Shown: positions 25,999-37,919, numbered from the stretch's first letter. The stretch: DNA of 64,000 nt from Sphingomonas sp. PAMC 26621 (GCF_000251145.1 NZ_AIDW01000019.1:186001-250000); one strand, 5' to 3'. Notes: generated from the letters alone by a model not told the origin. Made by a program: numbers and translations.

Positions 25999-26326
25999 CG
26001 TAAGCCTCGTGAAAAGTGCGAAACATTGCTATACATCATATTAACCATCAGCGTCGACATCACTCTCGGGCTACCTGAGACAGTCACTCGAGCGTTACGC
26101 GGTCGTAATGGGATAGTTTCGCAGCGTTACTCAAGACATCTATGAGATACTTGGATTTTTTACTTTAGATCAGGGCGTTCGATCTGGGCCTGGTTCCTAC
26201 CCGAATAATCCCCTGCCGCCATTCCGTCCGATCGCGGGCGGCGTGCTGCGGTGCAGCGCGCGCCGCAGGGTGGCCGATCCACGCGCACGATTGCATGATT
26301 CGGCAAAGCGCCCGATAGGCGATCGC
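25999..26326. other. Low-GC gap with no recognised gene
   Basis: Bases roughly 26000-26175 are clearly richer in A and T than the rest of the window (for example TATACATCATATTAACCATC and GATTTTTTACTTTAGATC). No convincing reading frame, tRNA or hairpin is seen on either strand. It probably holds the promoters of the small zinc-ribbon gene (minus) and of the EEP gene (plus). Confidence 0.6.
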
Positions 26327-27019
26327 GTGATCAAGGTTGTCAGCTACAACATGCACAAGGGGATCGGGCTCGACCGGCGGCGCGACCCGCGGCGCATCCT
26401 CGACGTGCTGCAGGAAATCGATGGCGATGTCATCGCGTTGCAGGAAGCCGACCTGCGCTATGGCACCAAGGCGGCAATCATCCCGCACCGGCTGCTCGAG
26501 GACCATTCTCCCTGGCGCGCGGTCCCGTTGCCGCACGACCGCGCGAGCATGGGGTGGCACGGCAATGCCCTGTTGGCGCGAAAGGGAATCGACGTGCTCG
26601 CGGCGAGTACGCTGCATATCCCCACGCTCGAACCGCGTGGCGCGATCCGCGTCGACCTGTCGATCGAGTCGACCCCGATCCGCGTGGTCGGGATGCATCT
26701 CGATCTTTCGGGCCTGTGGCGGCGGCGACAGGCGCGCGCGATCCTCGCGCATGCCGACGACGGGACGCCCGGCCTGCCGACCGTCATGATGGGCGACCTC
26801 AACGAATGGACCCCCAACGGCGGGTGTCTCCACGATTTCCGCCGCGCGTTCGAGATCGTCCCGACCGGGCCGAGCTTTCATGCGCGCCGCGCGATCGGGC
26901 GGCTCGACCGGATCATGACGCGCGGGTTCCGGGTGCGCGATTGCGGCGTCCACACCAGCGCGCTCGCGCGCAAGGCGTCCGACCATCTTCCGATCTGGGC
27001 GCTGATCGAACCGTTATGA
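26327..27019 (+). CDS. Endonuclease/exonuclease/phosphatase (EEP) family protein
   Basis: 230 residues from a GTG at 26327 giving the family start IKVVSYNMHKGIG. Catalytic motifs are present in order: YNMHKG (Asn), ALQEAD (metal-binding Glu), GMHLDLSG, GDLNEW (Asp/Asn) and SDHLPIW (final Asp-His). A metal-dependent phosphodiesterase or phosphatase acting on nucleic acid, a lipid head group or a phospholipid is expected. Its stop overlaps the patatin start by four bases, suggesting linked action on lipids. An upstream ATG (26243) would add 28 arginine-rich residues and is less likely. Confidence 0.85.
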   Translation: MIKVVSYNMHKGIGLDRRRDPRRILDVLQEIDGDVIALQEADLRYGTKAAIIPHRLLEDHSPWRAVPLPHDRASMGWHGNALLARKGIDVLAASTLHIPTLEPRGAIRVDLSIESTPIRVVGMHLDLSGLWRRRQARAILAHADDGTPGLPTVMMGDLNEWTPNGGCLHDFRRAFEIVPTGPSFHARRAIGRLDRIMTRGFRVRDCGVHTSALARKASDHLPIWALIEPL

Positions 27020-29310
27020 GCCGCGAGAAGGAGCTTCGTCTCGCGCTCGTTTGCTACGGCGGGATCAGCCTCGCGGTCTACATGCACGGCATCACCAAGG
27101 AAATCTGGCGGCTCGCGCGCGCCAGCCAGGCGTTTCATGCCGGGGCCGCGCCCGCGACCGGGAGCCAGGGCATCTATCACGCGCTGCTCGCCGAGATCGC
27201 GGATGAAACGGGCGTGCGGCTGCGCGTGCTGATCGACATCATCGCGGGCGCGAGCGCGGGCGGGATCAACGGGGTGTTCCTCGGCCAGGCGATCAGCACC
27301 GGGCAGAGTCTTGAACCCCTGACCCAATTGTGGCTCGATTCGGCCGATGTCGAGGCGCTGGTCGACCAGAAGCAGGCGCCTGCGCACCGTTTTTCGAAGG
27401 CATGGGCGCTGCCGCTCGCATGGCTTGCGGCGCGTGGCACCGACGGGGTCGAGGCGACGGTCGAATCGGGCGTGCGCGACGAAGTCCGCGCTAAGCTGTC
27501 GCACTTCATCCGCTCGCGCTGGTTCGAGCCGCCGTTCGGCGGGGAGCGCTTCTCCGGGCTGATCCTCGATGCGCTCGAGGCGATGGCCGCCGCACCGCGC
27601 GCACCGCGCCTGCTGCCGCCCGGGCAACCGCTCGATCTGTACGTCACCGTCACCGACTTCCGCGGGCATCCCGAACGGCTGACGCTCCACTCGCCGCCCG
27701 AAGTCGTCGAGACCGAACACCGCGTCGTCGTCCCCTTCACCGATCACGGCAACCCGCTCGAAACGCTGGCCGACCCCGCCGAGCTGACGTTCGCGGCGCG
27801 CGCGACCTCGTGCTTTCCCGGCGCGTTCCCGCCGTTCATGGTTGGCGAGCTCGACCGCGTGCTGGAGCAACGCGACACCGCGTGGCCGGGGCGCGCGGGG
27901 TTCCTCAAGCGGATCCTGCCGCGCCAATATGCCGCCAACGCCGCCGAGGCCGCGGTGCTGATCGACGGGTCGGTGCTCAACAACGCGCCGTTCCGCCCCG
28001 CGATCGAGGCGCTGCGCGAGCGCCCGGCGCAGCGGCAGGTCGACCGGCGCTTCGTCTATATCGATCCGCACCCGCGCGGCAGCTTCGGCTTGAGCGCGAC
28101 CGGCGCGGCCACCCCGGGCTTCTTCCAGACGATCATCGGCGCAATGTCCGAACTGCCGCGCCAACAGCCGATCCGCGACAATCTCGATGAGATCGCGGAG
28201 CGCTCGCGCCGGATCGACCGGATGCGGACGATCGTCGCGGGAATCCGCCCCGAGGTCGAAAAGCAGGTCGAGGCGCTGTTCGGCTATACGCTATTCCTCG
28301 ATTCGCCGACGCCCGCGCGGCTCGCAGCGTGGCGGCAGCGCGCGCAGACCGCAGCGGCGCGCAGCTCGGGCTATGCCTATGCCGCCTACGGGCATCTGAA
28401 AGTGGCCGGCGTGGTCGAGGCAATCACCACGCTGCTCCACGCCGCGGGTGGGGATACCGAGCAAAGCCGCTGGGACCGGATCCACGACTGCGTCGCCGCG
28501 GCGGTCGCGGCGCTTGGCGTCGACGACATGAAACCGGGGTTTGCTGGCGGCGCGAACACGACGATGATCGGCTTTCTGCGCACTTTCGATCTCGGCTTTC
28601 GCCTGCGCCGGTTGCGACTGCTCGCGCGGCGCGTAACCGAGCTGGAGGCCAATCATCCGGACAGTGAGCTCGGCGGGATTCGCGATGCGATCTATGCCAG
28701 CCTGTCCGACTATCGCGACTGCAAGCGGGCCGAACGGTACGAGGCGCTACGCGACGACGTGCGGTTGCTGCGCGGCGATGCGACCGCGCTGGTCGAGCGG
28801 CTCGGGACCGCAATGGCGTTGCAGGATCTCGACAATAAGACCGAGGCACGGCTTGCGGCGGCGTTTACCGGGCTGACCCGTGACGTCAGGCGGCCGCTGC
28901 TGCTGACCTATCTCGGCTTTCCCTATTATGACGTCGCCACCTTGCCGCTGTTGCAGGGCGAGGGGCTCGACGAATTCGACCCGATCAAGGTCGACCGGAT
29001 CGCGCCCGACGATTCGACCTCGATCCGCGCGGGTGGCGCGGAGGCGACGCTCAAAGGCATTCAGTTCAACAGCTTCGGCGCGTTCTTCAGCCGCGCCTAT
29101 CGCGAGAACGACTATCTCTGGGGGCGGCTCCACGGGGCGGAACGGATGATCGACATCGTGCTGTCGACGCTGGAGGGCGACCAGAGGCTCAAGCCCGGGC
29201 GCACCGCCGCGATCAAGCGCGCCGCGTTCCTCGCGATTCTCGACGAGGAAGCCGACCGGCTAACCGCGATCCCCGGCCTGTTCGAGACGTTGCGCCGCGA
29301 AATCGGCTGA
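27016..29310 (+). CDS. Patatin-like phospholipase with C-terminal DUF3376
   Basis: 764 residues. An N-terminal patatin domain has the oxyanion-type CYGGISLAVYMHG, the nucleophile elbow GASAGGING (serine), and an aspartate motif that reads IDGSVLNN where the family usually has DGG or DGA. The following 400 or so residues are helical and match the DUF3376 type found with bacterial patatins. It is expected to hydrolyse acyl chains from phospholipids. There is no signal peptide. The start is fixed by the ATGA overlap with the EEP gene. Confidence 0.88.
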   Translation: MSREKELRLALVCYGGISLAVYMHGITKEIWRLARASQAFHAGAAPATGSQGIYHALLAEIADETGVRLRVLIDIIAGASAGGINGVFLGQAISTGQSLEPLTQLWLDSADVEALVDQKQAPAHRFSKAWALPLAWLAARGTDGVEATVESGVRDEVRAKLSHFIRSRWFEPPFGGERFSGLILDALEAMAAAPRAPRLLPPGQPLDLYVTVTDFRGHPERLTLHSPPEVVETEHRVVVPFTDHGNPLETLADPAELTFAARATSCFPGAFPPFMVGELDRVLEQRDTAWPGRAGFLKRILPRQYAANAAEAAVLIDGSVLNNAPFRPAIEALRERPAQRQVDRRFVYIDPHPRGSFGLSATGAATPGFFQTIIGAMSELPRQQPIRDNLDEIAERSRRIDRMRTIVAGIRPEVEKQVEALFGYTLFLDSPTPARLAAWRQRAQTAAARSSGYAYAAYGHLKVAGVVEAITTLLHAAGGDTEQSRWDRIHDCVAAAVAALGVDDMKPGFAGGANTTMIGFLRTFDLGFRLRRLRLLARRVTELEANHPDSELGGIRDAIYASLSDYRDCKRAERYEALRDDVRLLRGDATALVERLGTAMALQDLDNKTEARLAAAFTGLTRDVRRPLLLTYLGFPYYDVATLPLLQGEGLDEFDPIKVDRIAPDDSTSIRAGGAEATLKGIQFNSFGAFFSRAYRENDYLWGRLHGAERMIDIVLSTLEGDQRLKPGRTAAIKRAAFLAILDEEADRLTAIPGLFETLRREIG

Positions 29311-29349
29311 CGCTAGTCAAGCCGCGCGGTTTTCGGTAGCCTCGCGCGC

Positions 29350-29721
29350 ATGCAATTCCTCAAGATCCTGTTCTGGTGCCTGCTCGCTTTCGTCGCGGCG
29401 GTGTTCACCGTGGCCAATTGGACGAGCGTCTCGATCCGCCTGTGGGGCGGGATGGAGGCGCTGGTGAACCTGCCGCTGCTGCTGCTGGTGACTTTCCTGG
29501 CGGGGCTGATCCCGACGCTTGCCTGGCATTCGACGTTGCGCTGGCGGCTGCGCAGCCGGCTGGCGAATGCCGAGCGGACGCTCGCCGACATGCGCGTCGC
29601 CATGGCGCCGCCGGTTGCGGCCCCGGTCATCCGCGCGACGCCCGACGGGTCGCCGATCGCGTTGGCAGTCGGCAGTCCCGTCGTGACGACCGCCCCTCCC
29701 GCCAGCGGAGCCATGCTGTGA
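29350..29721 (+). CDS. LapA-domain membrane protein
   Basis: 123 residues with two hydrophobic helices, FLKILFWCLLAFVAAVFTVA and LPLLLLVTFLAGLIPTLAW, joined by a short loop with the typical NWTSVSIRLWG. The C-terminal 45 residues are proline/alanine-rich and polar. LapA (YciS) helps LapB in lipopolysaccharide quality control in enterobacteria; no LapB is seen here. Its stop overlaps the pyrF GTG by four bases. Confidence 0.85.
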   Translation: MQFLKILFWCLLAFVAAVFTVANWTSVSIRLWGGMEALVNLPLLLLVTFLAGLIPTLAWHSTLRWRLRSRLANAERTLADMRVAMAPPVAAPVIRATPDGSPIALAVGSPVVTTAPPASGAML

Positions 29722-30392
29722 CCAACCGGCTGTATGTTGCCCTCGACACGCCCGATCTCGCCAAGGCGCGCGCCATGGCGACGCGGGTCCGGCATCACGT
29801 CGGCGGGATCAAGCTCGGACTCGAATTCTTCCTTGCCAACGGCCAGCCCGGGGTGCGGCAGATGGCCGAGCTCGGCTTGCCGATCTTCCTCGATCTCAAG
29901 CTCCACGACATTCCCAATACGGTCGCCAAGGCGATCATGACGCTCCACGGGATCGAGCCTGCGATCCTGACGGTGCACGCAGCGGGCGGCCGCGCGATGC
30001 TCGAGGATGCCAAGGCCGCCGCGCCGACCGGGACAAAGGTGATCGCGGTGACGACGCTGACCAGCCTCGACGCGAGCGACCTCGCCTCGATCGGTGTGCC
30101 CAGCAGCCCGCACGACCAGGTGCTGCGGCTGACCGAACTTGCGCGCGAATCGGGGATCGACGGCGTCGTTTGCTCGGGCGCGGAAGTCGGCGCGGCGCAT
30201 GCGCTGTGGCCGAGGGGGTTCTTCGTCGTTCCCGGCGTGCGTCCGGTCGACGGTCCGGTCGGCGACCAGAAGCGCGTCGTTACCCCGCGCGCCGCGCTCG
30301 ATGCGGGCGCGTCGATCCTCGTCGTCGGACGACCCATCACGCAGGCCGCGAACCCGGATACGGCCGCGCGCGAGATCGAAGCGACGCTCTGA
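29718..30392 (+). CDS. pyrF: Orotidine 5'-phosphate decarboxylase
   Basis: 224 residues from a GTG at 29718. The catalytic Asp-Lys-Asp set is in FLDLKLHDIPNTV, the phosphate loop is in VVPGVRPVDGPVGDQKRVVT, and VVGRPITQAANP ends the barrel. It makes UMP from OMP, the last step of de novo pyrimidine synthesis. Confidence 0.97.
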   Translation: MTNRLYVALDTPDLAKARAMATRVRHHVGGIKLGLEFFLANGQPGVRQMAELGLPIFLDLKLHDIPNTVAKAIMTLHGIEPAILTVHAAGGRAMLEDAKAAAPTGTKVIAVTTLTSLDASDLASIGVPSSPHDQVLRLTELARESGIDGVVCSGAEVGAAHALWPRGFFVVPGVRPVDGPVGDQKRVVTPRAALDAGASILVVGRPITQAANPDTAAREIEATL

Positions 30393-30489
30393 GCCCAAGG
30401 TCGCCGCCACGCGGTGCGGCGTTGGAGGATGGTTAATCCCTGCATGGTATCGCTTGCGTCTTCCTCGACGAGCCGCAAGGACGTTTCGC

Positions 30490-31128
30490 ATGCCTGTCTC
30501 TGCCAAGATCTGCGGGCTTTCCACGCCCGAAACCCTCGACACCGCGATTGCCGGAGGCGCGAGCCATGTTGGGCTGGTGTTCTTCCCCCCCTCCCCGCGT
30601 CACGTCAGCCGGGACCGTGCGGCGCAGCTCGCAGCGCGTGTGCCGGCGCGGGTCGCGCGGGTGGGCGTGTTCGTGAACCCGGACGACGCAACGCTCGAGT
30701 CCGCGATCGAGGCGGGGAAGCTGTCAGTCCTCCAGCTCCACCAGACCACGCCGGAACGCGCCGCCGCGATCAAGGCGCGCACCGGGCTTGAACTGTGGGC
30801 GGCGGTCGCGGTGCGGACGCGGGCGGACCTCGACGGCGCGCTGCCGTATCGCGGGGTGGCGGACCGGATCCTCTATGATGCCAAGACACCCCCTGGGGCG
30901 GCGCTGCCGGGCGGTATGGGGGTGCGGTTCGACTGGACGTTGCTCGAGGGCTTCCGCCACGCGCTGCCCTGGGCGCTGTCGGGCGGGCTCGACGCGGTCA
31001 ACGTCGGTGAGGCGGTGGCGATGACGGGGGCGACGCTGGTCGACGTGTCCTCGGGGCTGGAAAGCGCGCCGGGAATCAAGGATCCGGCAAAGATCAGCGC
31101 GTTCCTCGCAGCCGTGGCAGCGTGCTGA
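30490..31128 (+). CDS. trpF: Phosphoribosylanthranilate isomerase
   Basis: 212 residues starting MPVSAKICGLSTP, with the catalytic cysteine in KICGL, FFPPSPRHVS, the general-acid aspartate in LYDAKTPPGA, and LSGGLDAVNVGEAV at the C-terminal phosphate site. It isomerises PRA to CdRP in tryptophan synthesis. It is 97 bases after pyrF. trpB and trpA, which usually follow in related genomes, are absent; a tRNA gene on the opposite strand comes next. Confidence 0.96.
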   Translation: MPVSAKICGLSTPETLDTAIAGGASHVGLVFFPPSPRHVSRDRAAQLAARVPARVARVGVFVNPDDATLESAIEAGKLSVLQLHQTTPERAAAIKARTGLELWAAVAVRTRADLDGALPYRGVADRILYDAKTPPGAALPGGMGVRFDWTLLEGFRHALPWALSGGLDAVNVGEAVAMTGATLVDVSSGLESAPGIKDPAKISAFLAAVAAC

Positions 31129-31202
31129 CGCATTCGTTCTGATTTCGATGATTTAGAAGGCCGGTCCCCAGCGCTGCTGGGGTCCGAACTGTCCGGCAAG
31201 AA

Positions 31203-31277
31203 TGGCTCCCTGAGTAGGATTCGAACCTACGGCCGCTCGATTAACAGTCGAGAGCTCTACCGCTGAGCTATCAGGGA
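31203..31277 (-). tRNA. tRNA-Asn (anticodon GTT)
   Basis: Read on the minus strand, acceptor TCCCTGA pairs with TCAGGGA. The D arm is GCTCAGCGGTAGAGC, the anticodon loop CTGTTAA reads GTT, and the T arm is GTAGGTTCGAATCCTAC. The discriminator G and an encoded CCA follow. The length is 75 nt. Confidence 0.95.
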
Positions 31278-31668
31278 ACGTTGCGGAGGCGCGCCTATAC
31301 CAATGGGTTGCGCGGGAATGCAAGCGCCGTGTCGCAGGTTTTTCACATTCTGCAGAAAACGGCGGATTTGCGTGGCTTTGGGGGGGGCTGACGCGACGTC
31401 GACGCGGGATCGTGACGCGGTGTGGGGAGAATCACTCATAACCGCAAAGCCGACAGCCGGCGGTGTCGGCGCCACCTCCGCCGTCGATGCGGTGCGCCGC
31501 GCCACCCCGAATTCCGTCATTCCCGCGCAGGCGGGGGTTATGAGGGCTGGCCATGCCACGCGACGAGAGACGGTAGGAAAGGATCCCCGCCCCCCGGGGA
31601 CGACGGTATAAGGGAAGGGTCGTACCCCAACCTGTCCGGGAAGGCCGGACCAGCCCCCCTGCCCGTCG
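31278..31668. other. Gap without genes, holding a decayed palindromic element
   Basis: I see no gene on either strand. The gap contains one degenerate family C element (31515-31606) and nothing else I can name. Upstream bases 31278-31300 may belong to the tRNA-Asn promoter on the minus strand. Confidence 0.6.
31515..31606. repeat. Degenerate palindromic element, family C, copy 1
   Basis: The left arm CGTCATTCCCGCGCAGGCGG is recognisable. The right arm (GGATCCCCGCCCCCCGGGGA, then CGACGG) carries several mismatches to the intact copies at 33263 and 62298. Confidence 0.75.
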
Positions 31669-32256
31669 CTAGAACTTCATTCCGACGACGAGGTTGGCGA
31701 TGGGGTTCAATCCCCCCCGGTGCTCGCTGAGGGCGCGATAAGAGCGGGGCAGGTCGGCATTGGCGGTGCCGACGAGCGTGCCCATCTCCACCCCGAACAT
31801 CGCATTCTTATAGGTGCCGCTGTAGCCGATCGTCGCGGCGGGTGTGCGGCGGTTGAAACCCGTGCGCACCCCCGTCCCCGTCCCCGGCAGGCGGGGCGCG
31901 TAGAGCAGCCCTCCGGTCGCCTTTTCGGCATCGCGCACGAAGTTGGCGACCGAGAAGAACTTCATTCCGCCGGACAGATGCAGCCCGCTGCCGTTGATCG
32001 GGTAATAGTCGATCATCGAACTGGCGAAGCGCCGCTGCATCGGGCCATCCGGGTCGAGCAACGGATTGAACGACGCGGATGTCGTCAATACCGCGAGCCT
32101 GACGCGGAAGTCGGTCGCGACCCGCGCCTCCACGGGCGCGATGCGAGAGAACAACGGCGTCGCAAGCGCCATCGGGTCATGCGTGGGATCCGCGATCGCG
32201 CTGCCACTCCAGACTCCTGCCGCCAGACCGATGGCGATCCCGACCGCGTTCCGCAT
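31669..32256 (-). CDS. Probable secreted or outer-membrane protein, unknown family
   Basis: 195 residues from MRNAVGIAIGLAAG, a signal peptide with probable cleavage near GSAIA/DPTHDP. Beta-strand-like alternation (LHLSGGMKFFSVANFV, AATIGYSGTYKNAMFGVE) and the C-terminal phenylalanine (NLVVGMKF) fit a small beta-barrel protein recognised by the BAM machinery. I do not recognise a specific family. Divergent from the CC0125-type lipoprotein gene. Confidence 0.65.
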   Translation of the reverse strand: MRNAVGIAIGLAAGVWSGSAIADPTHDPMALATPLFSRIAPVEARVATDFRVRLAVLTTSASFNPLLDPDGPMQRRFASSMIDYYPINGSGLHLSGGMKFFSVANFVRDAEKATGGLLYAPRLPGTGTGVRTGFNRRTPAATIGYSGTYKNAMFGVEMGTLVGTANADLPRSYRALSEHRGGLNPIANLVVGMKF

Positions 32257-32546
32257 ATGCACCCCCGCAGACATTTTGACCCCCGCCGCCCGTTACCTTT
32301 GCAACATAGACGGTAACTGGGACGCTAATCCTGACATAATCGGAAACTTGTTGCGACGGAGCGAACCATCCAAGCGACGAAATGATGCCACATCGTCTCG
32401 TCGCGCGTCAGTCTCCGTTCATCTGCAGGACGTTAGGACGATTCGACCAGTACGATTGACCGGAGCCTTGCGCGCGGTGGTTCGTTCTGCGCTTCATGGC
32501 CTCGACGGCACGGCTCGCCGCACAGACCAGTTCACTGGAGACCGAA

Positions 32547-33173
32547 ATGCCCAAGTTCCCGCCGACCTTCCGCAAGTCCGCCCTGATCGCGGCGCTTGCG
32601 GCTTCTACCCTGCTGACGGCCTGCGCATCCGAATCGACCTATCGCCCCGCGGTCGGTCGCGGGTTCGAGCGGTCGGGCTACAGCGACCGCCAGATCGAGG
32701 ACAACCGCTTCCAGGTCAGCTTCTCGGGCAACAGCTACACGTCGCGCGACACGGTCGAGAAATACCTGCTGTTCCGCGCCGCCGAGCTGACAGTGCAGCG
32801 CGGGTTCGATTACTTCGTGTTCGCCGACCGCAATGTCGACAAGAGCACCCGCACCTACACCACGCCGGGCCTGGGCGGCGGCTTCGGTGGCCTGGGGTAT
32901 GGCGGCGGCTATGGCTATGGCGGCGGCTTCGGCGGCGGCTATTGGGGCCCGAGCTGGCGGTATCGCGGGCGTGGCTTCGGCTGGCGTTCGTGGGACCCGT
33001 TCATCGGCGATCCGTTCTTCGACCGCGGTGTCGATATCAACACGATCGACAAATATGAGGCGAATGCCGAGATCGTCGTTGGTCGTGGGCCGAAGCCCAA
33101 GGATAACATCCGCGCGTTCGACGCGCGCGAGGTGTTGCGCAACCTCGGGCCGAGCATCGTCACGCCGAAGTAA
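32547..33173 (+). CDS. CC0125/CC1285-type lipoprotein
   Basis: 208 residues. A lipoprotein signal ends in the lipobox LLTACAS. The mature part has SGNSYTSRDTVEKYLLFRAA and LTVQRGFDYFVFADRNVD, hallmarks of the alphaproteobacterial CC0125/CC1285 family. A glycine/tyrosine-rich low-complexity stretch (about 110-150) follows, then an ordered tail. A GGAG ribosome site lies just before the ATG. It is probably attached to the inner leaflet of the outer membrane; function unknown. Confidence 0.85.
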   Translation: MPKFPPTFRKSALIAALAASTLLTACASESTYRPAVGRGFERSGYSDRQIEDNRFQVSFSGNSYTSRDTVEKYLLFRAAELTVQRGFDYFVFADRNVDKSTRTYTTPGLGGGFGGLGYGGGYGYGGGFGGGYWGPSWRYRGRGFGWRSWDPFIGDPFFDRGVDINTIDKYEANAEIVVGRGPKPKDNIRAFDAREVLRNLGPSIVTPK

Positions 33174-33197
33174 TGGCTTCCTTGGCTACATGAAAAA

Positions 33198-33230
33198 GCC
33201 CCCCTTCCGCAGGCCGGAAGGGGGGCATTT
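33198..33230 (+). terminator. Terminator after the lipoprotein gene
   Basis: The 12-bp stem GCCCCCCTTCCG pairs with CGGAAGGGGGGC around a 5-base loop and is followed by ATTTTG. It lies 25 bases after the lipoprotein stop. Confidence 0.85.
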
Positions 33231-33262
33231 TGCTGTCTGACGACGTGCCCGCCTCACACCTC

Positions 33263-33358
33263 CGTCATTCCCGCGAAGGCGGGAATCCATTGATACTGCT
33301 GGCCGGCAATTCTGGGCCCGCCAGCCAGTATGGATCCCCGCCTCCGCGGGGATGACGG
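33263..33358. repeat. Bipartite palindromic element, family C, copy 2
   Basis: CGTCATTCCCGCGAAGGCGG and the inverted right arm (GATCCCCGCCTCCGCGGGGA, then TGACGG) flank about 50 bases. The inner part also pairs (TACTGCTGGC with GCCAGCCAGTA), so the whole element could fold as one long stem. It lies between the convergent lipoprotein and secA genes. Confidence 0.88.
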
Positions 33359-33380
33359 GCCCGAGGGGATCAGCGCCCCG

Positions 33381-36113
<2,733 letters not shown>

Positions 36114-36208
36114 GGGGAATTCCTGTATTTCTAAAGGGATTGGCGGCGCGCTACACGCGGCCGCCGAAAGATATGGTTAAGAAGGGCAGCGCGGCAGGCG
36201 CCACCGGA

Positions 36209-36472
36209 TCAAGCCCGCGGGCGATCCAGGTAGAGACGCGCCGTTGCCATCACCGGCAGGGTGAGGTGGCTGAGCGCGAAGACCGGCGTTTCCCCGAAGC
36301 CACCGGCAAGGTGCCGATGCCCCGCGATCCGCAGCACCCGCGCCGGAAGCGCAACCTGCGCGCGTGCCGCCGCGACCGACTGGCATTCGACCTGCACGTC
36401 CGGTGCGCGAACGCCCGTCACCACGCCGGTCAGCGCGGAGAGGATCGCAGAAAAGAACAGCAGCCATTCCAT
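36209..36472 (-). CDS. Small hypothetical protein with N-terminal hydrophobic segment
   Basis: 87 residues, MEWLLFFSAILSALTGVVTG then a polar part (VECQSVAAARAQVALPARVL, HLTLPVMATARLYLDRPRA). One signal-anchor helix is likely. I recognise no family. Its codon usage is GC-rich like its neighbours. It lies between secA and argJ, with no close operon link. Confidence 0.5.
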   Translation of the reverse strand: MEWLLFFSAILSALTGVVTGVRAPDVQVECQSVAAARAQVALPARVLRIAGHRHLAGGFGETPVFALSHLTLPVMATARLYLDRPRA

Positions 36473-36549
36473 CGGTATTCGGGCATGTAATGACTGCGGC
36501 GCGCTTCGTCTATCGGCAAACACCGCTCGTCGTGTGGGGGCAGGACGCA

Positions 36550-36643
36550 CGTCATTCCGGCGGAGGCCGGGGCTGGCGGGTCGGGCGCGCAACACAGATT
36601 TAGCGCGACACCATGGCGGCCCCGGCCTGCGCCAGGGTGACGG
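36550..36643. repeat. Palindromic element, family F (degenerate)
   Basis: CGTCATTCCGGCGGAGGCCG and the inverted right arm (CCCCGGCCTGCGCCAGGGTG, then ACGG) flank about 50 bases. The arms pair imperfectly. The gap 36473-36698 between the small hypothetical gene and argJ otherwise holds only the argJ promoter region. Confidence 0.7.
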
Positions 36644-36698
36644 TATGGGGTGGCATATCGATTGAAAGGGGTCGGACCAGATCGTAAAGCCCCAAACC

Positions 36699-37919
36699 AT
36701 GGACCGCTCCCCGCTCGCTCGCCCCTTCCCCGCCCTGCCCGCGATCGCCGGGGTCACGCCGCGTGTCGCCCGCGCCGGGTACAAGCCGTGGGAGCGCAAC
36801 GACCTGACCTTCATTACGCTCGACCCCGGCACGACCGTCGCGGGCGTGCTGACGCAAAGCAAATGCCCCTCCCCCGAAGTCGAATGGTGCCGCTCGGCGC
36901 TGATCCTCGGCGAGGCGCGCGCGGTCGTCGTCAATGCGGGCAACGCGAATGCCTTCACCGGCGCACGCGGACGCGCCGCGGTCGAGGCGATCGCCGCCAA
37001 AGTGGCGGGCGCGCTCGCCTGCCGCCCGTCCGACGTGTTCGTCTCCTCGACCGGGGTGATCGGCGTGCCGCTGCCGATCGACAAGGCCGAGGCCGGGCTC
37101 GATGCCGCCTTCGCCGCGCTGCCGTGCTCGTGGGAAGACGCGACCAACACGATCGGCACGACCGATACCTTCGCCAAGGGCGCAACCACCACCGCCGTGG
37201 TCGATGGGCGCACGGTGACGCTGGTCGGGATCATCAAGGGCTCAGGGATGATCGCGCCCGACATGGCGACGATGCTCGGCTATATCTTCACCGACGCCGC
37301 AGTCTCCGCCGAATTCCTCCAGGCGACGCTGAGCGAAGCCAATCGCGCGAGCTTCTCGTGCATCACGGTCGACAGCGACACCTCGACCAGCGACAGCGTG
37401 CTCGCCTTCGCGACCGGCACGGCGGGCAACGTGCCCCTGACCGGCCCGGACGATGCCGGCGCAGATTCGTTCCGCGCGGCGCTCGGCGACCTGTGCCGCC
37501 AGCTTGCGCATCTCGTCGTGCGCGACGGCGAGGGTGCGACCAAGTTCATCGAAGTCGCGGTGACGGGTGCCGAGAGCGACCGCAGCGCGCAGCGGATCGC
37601 GATGAGCATCGCCAATTCGCCGCTGGTGAAGACCGCGATCGCGGGCGAGGATGCCAATTGGGGGCGCGTCGTGATGGCTGTGGGCAAAGCCGGGGAGCCC
37701 GCCGAGCGCGACCTGCTCGCAATCCGTTTCGGCGACACGCAGGTGGCGCGCGAGGGGCTTGCGGTGACGGGGTATGACGAGACGCCGGTCGCAGCGCATC
37801 TCAAAGGGCAGGATATCGAGATCGGGGTCGATCTGGGACTCGGCGACGGGGCGGCGACGGTCTGGACGTGCGACCTGACGCACGGGTATATCTCGATCAA
37901 CGCGGATTATCGGACCTGA
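36699..37919 (+). CDS. argJ: Bifunctional ornithine acetyltransferase/N-acetylglutamate synthase
   Basis: 406 residues. The autocleavage site is in KGSGMIAPDMATMLGYIFTD, where the threonine of MAT becomes the N-terminal nucleophile of the beta chain. Other conserved parts are AVVVNAGNANAFTG, SSTGVIGVPLP and GEDANWGRVVMAVGKAG. It recycles the acetyl group from N-acetylornithine to glutamate in arginine synthesis. Whether it is also able to use acetyl-CoA is not visible. Confidence 0.96.
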   Translation: MDRSPLARPFPALPAIAGVTPRVARAGYKPWERNDLTFITLDPGTTVAGVLTQSKCPSPEVEWCRSALILGEARAVVVNAGNANAFTGARGRAAVEAIAAKVAGALACRPSDVFVSSTGVIGVPLPIDKAEAGLDAAFAALPCSWEDATNTIGTTDTFAKGATTTAVVDGRTVTLVGIIKGSGMIAPDMATMLGYIFTDAAVSAEFLQATLSEANRASFSCITVDSDTSTSDSVLAFATGTAGNVPLTGPDDAGADSFRAALGDLCRQLAHLVVRDGEGATKFIEVAVTGAESDRSAQRIAMSIANSPLVKTAIAGEDANWGRVVMAVGKAGEPAERDLLAIRFGDTQVAREGLAVTGYDETPVAAHLKGQDIEIGVDLGLGDGAATVWTCDLTHGYISINADYRT

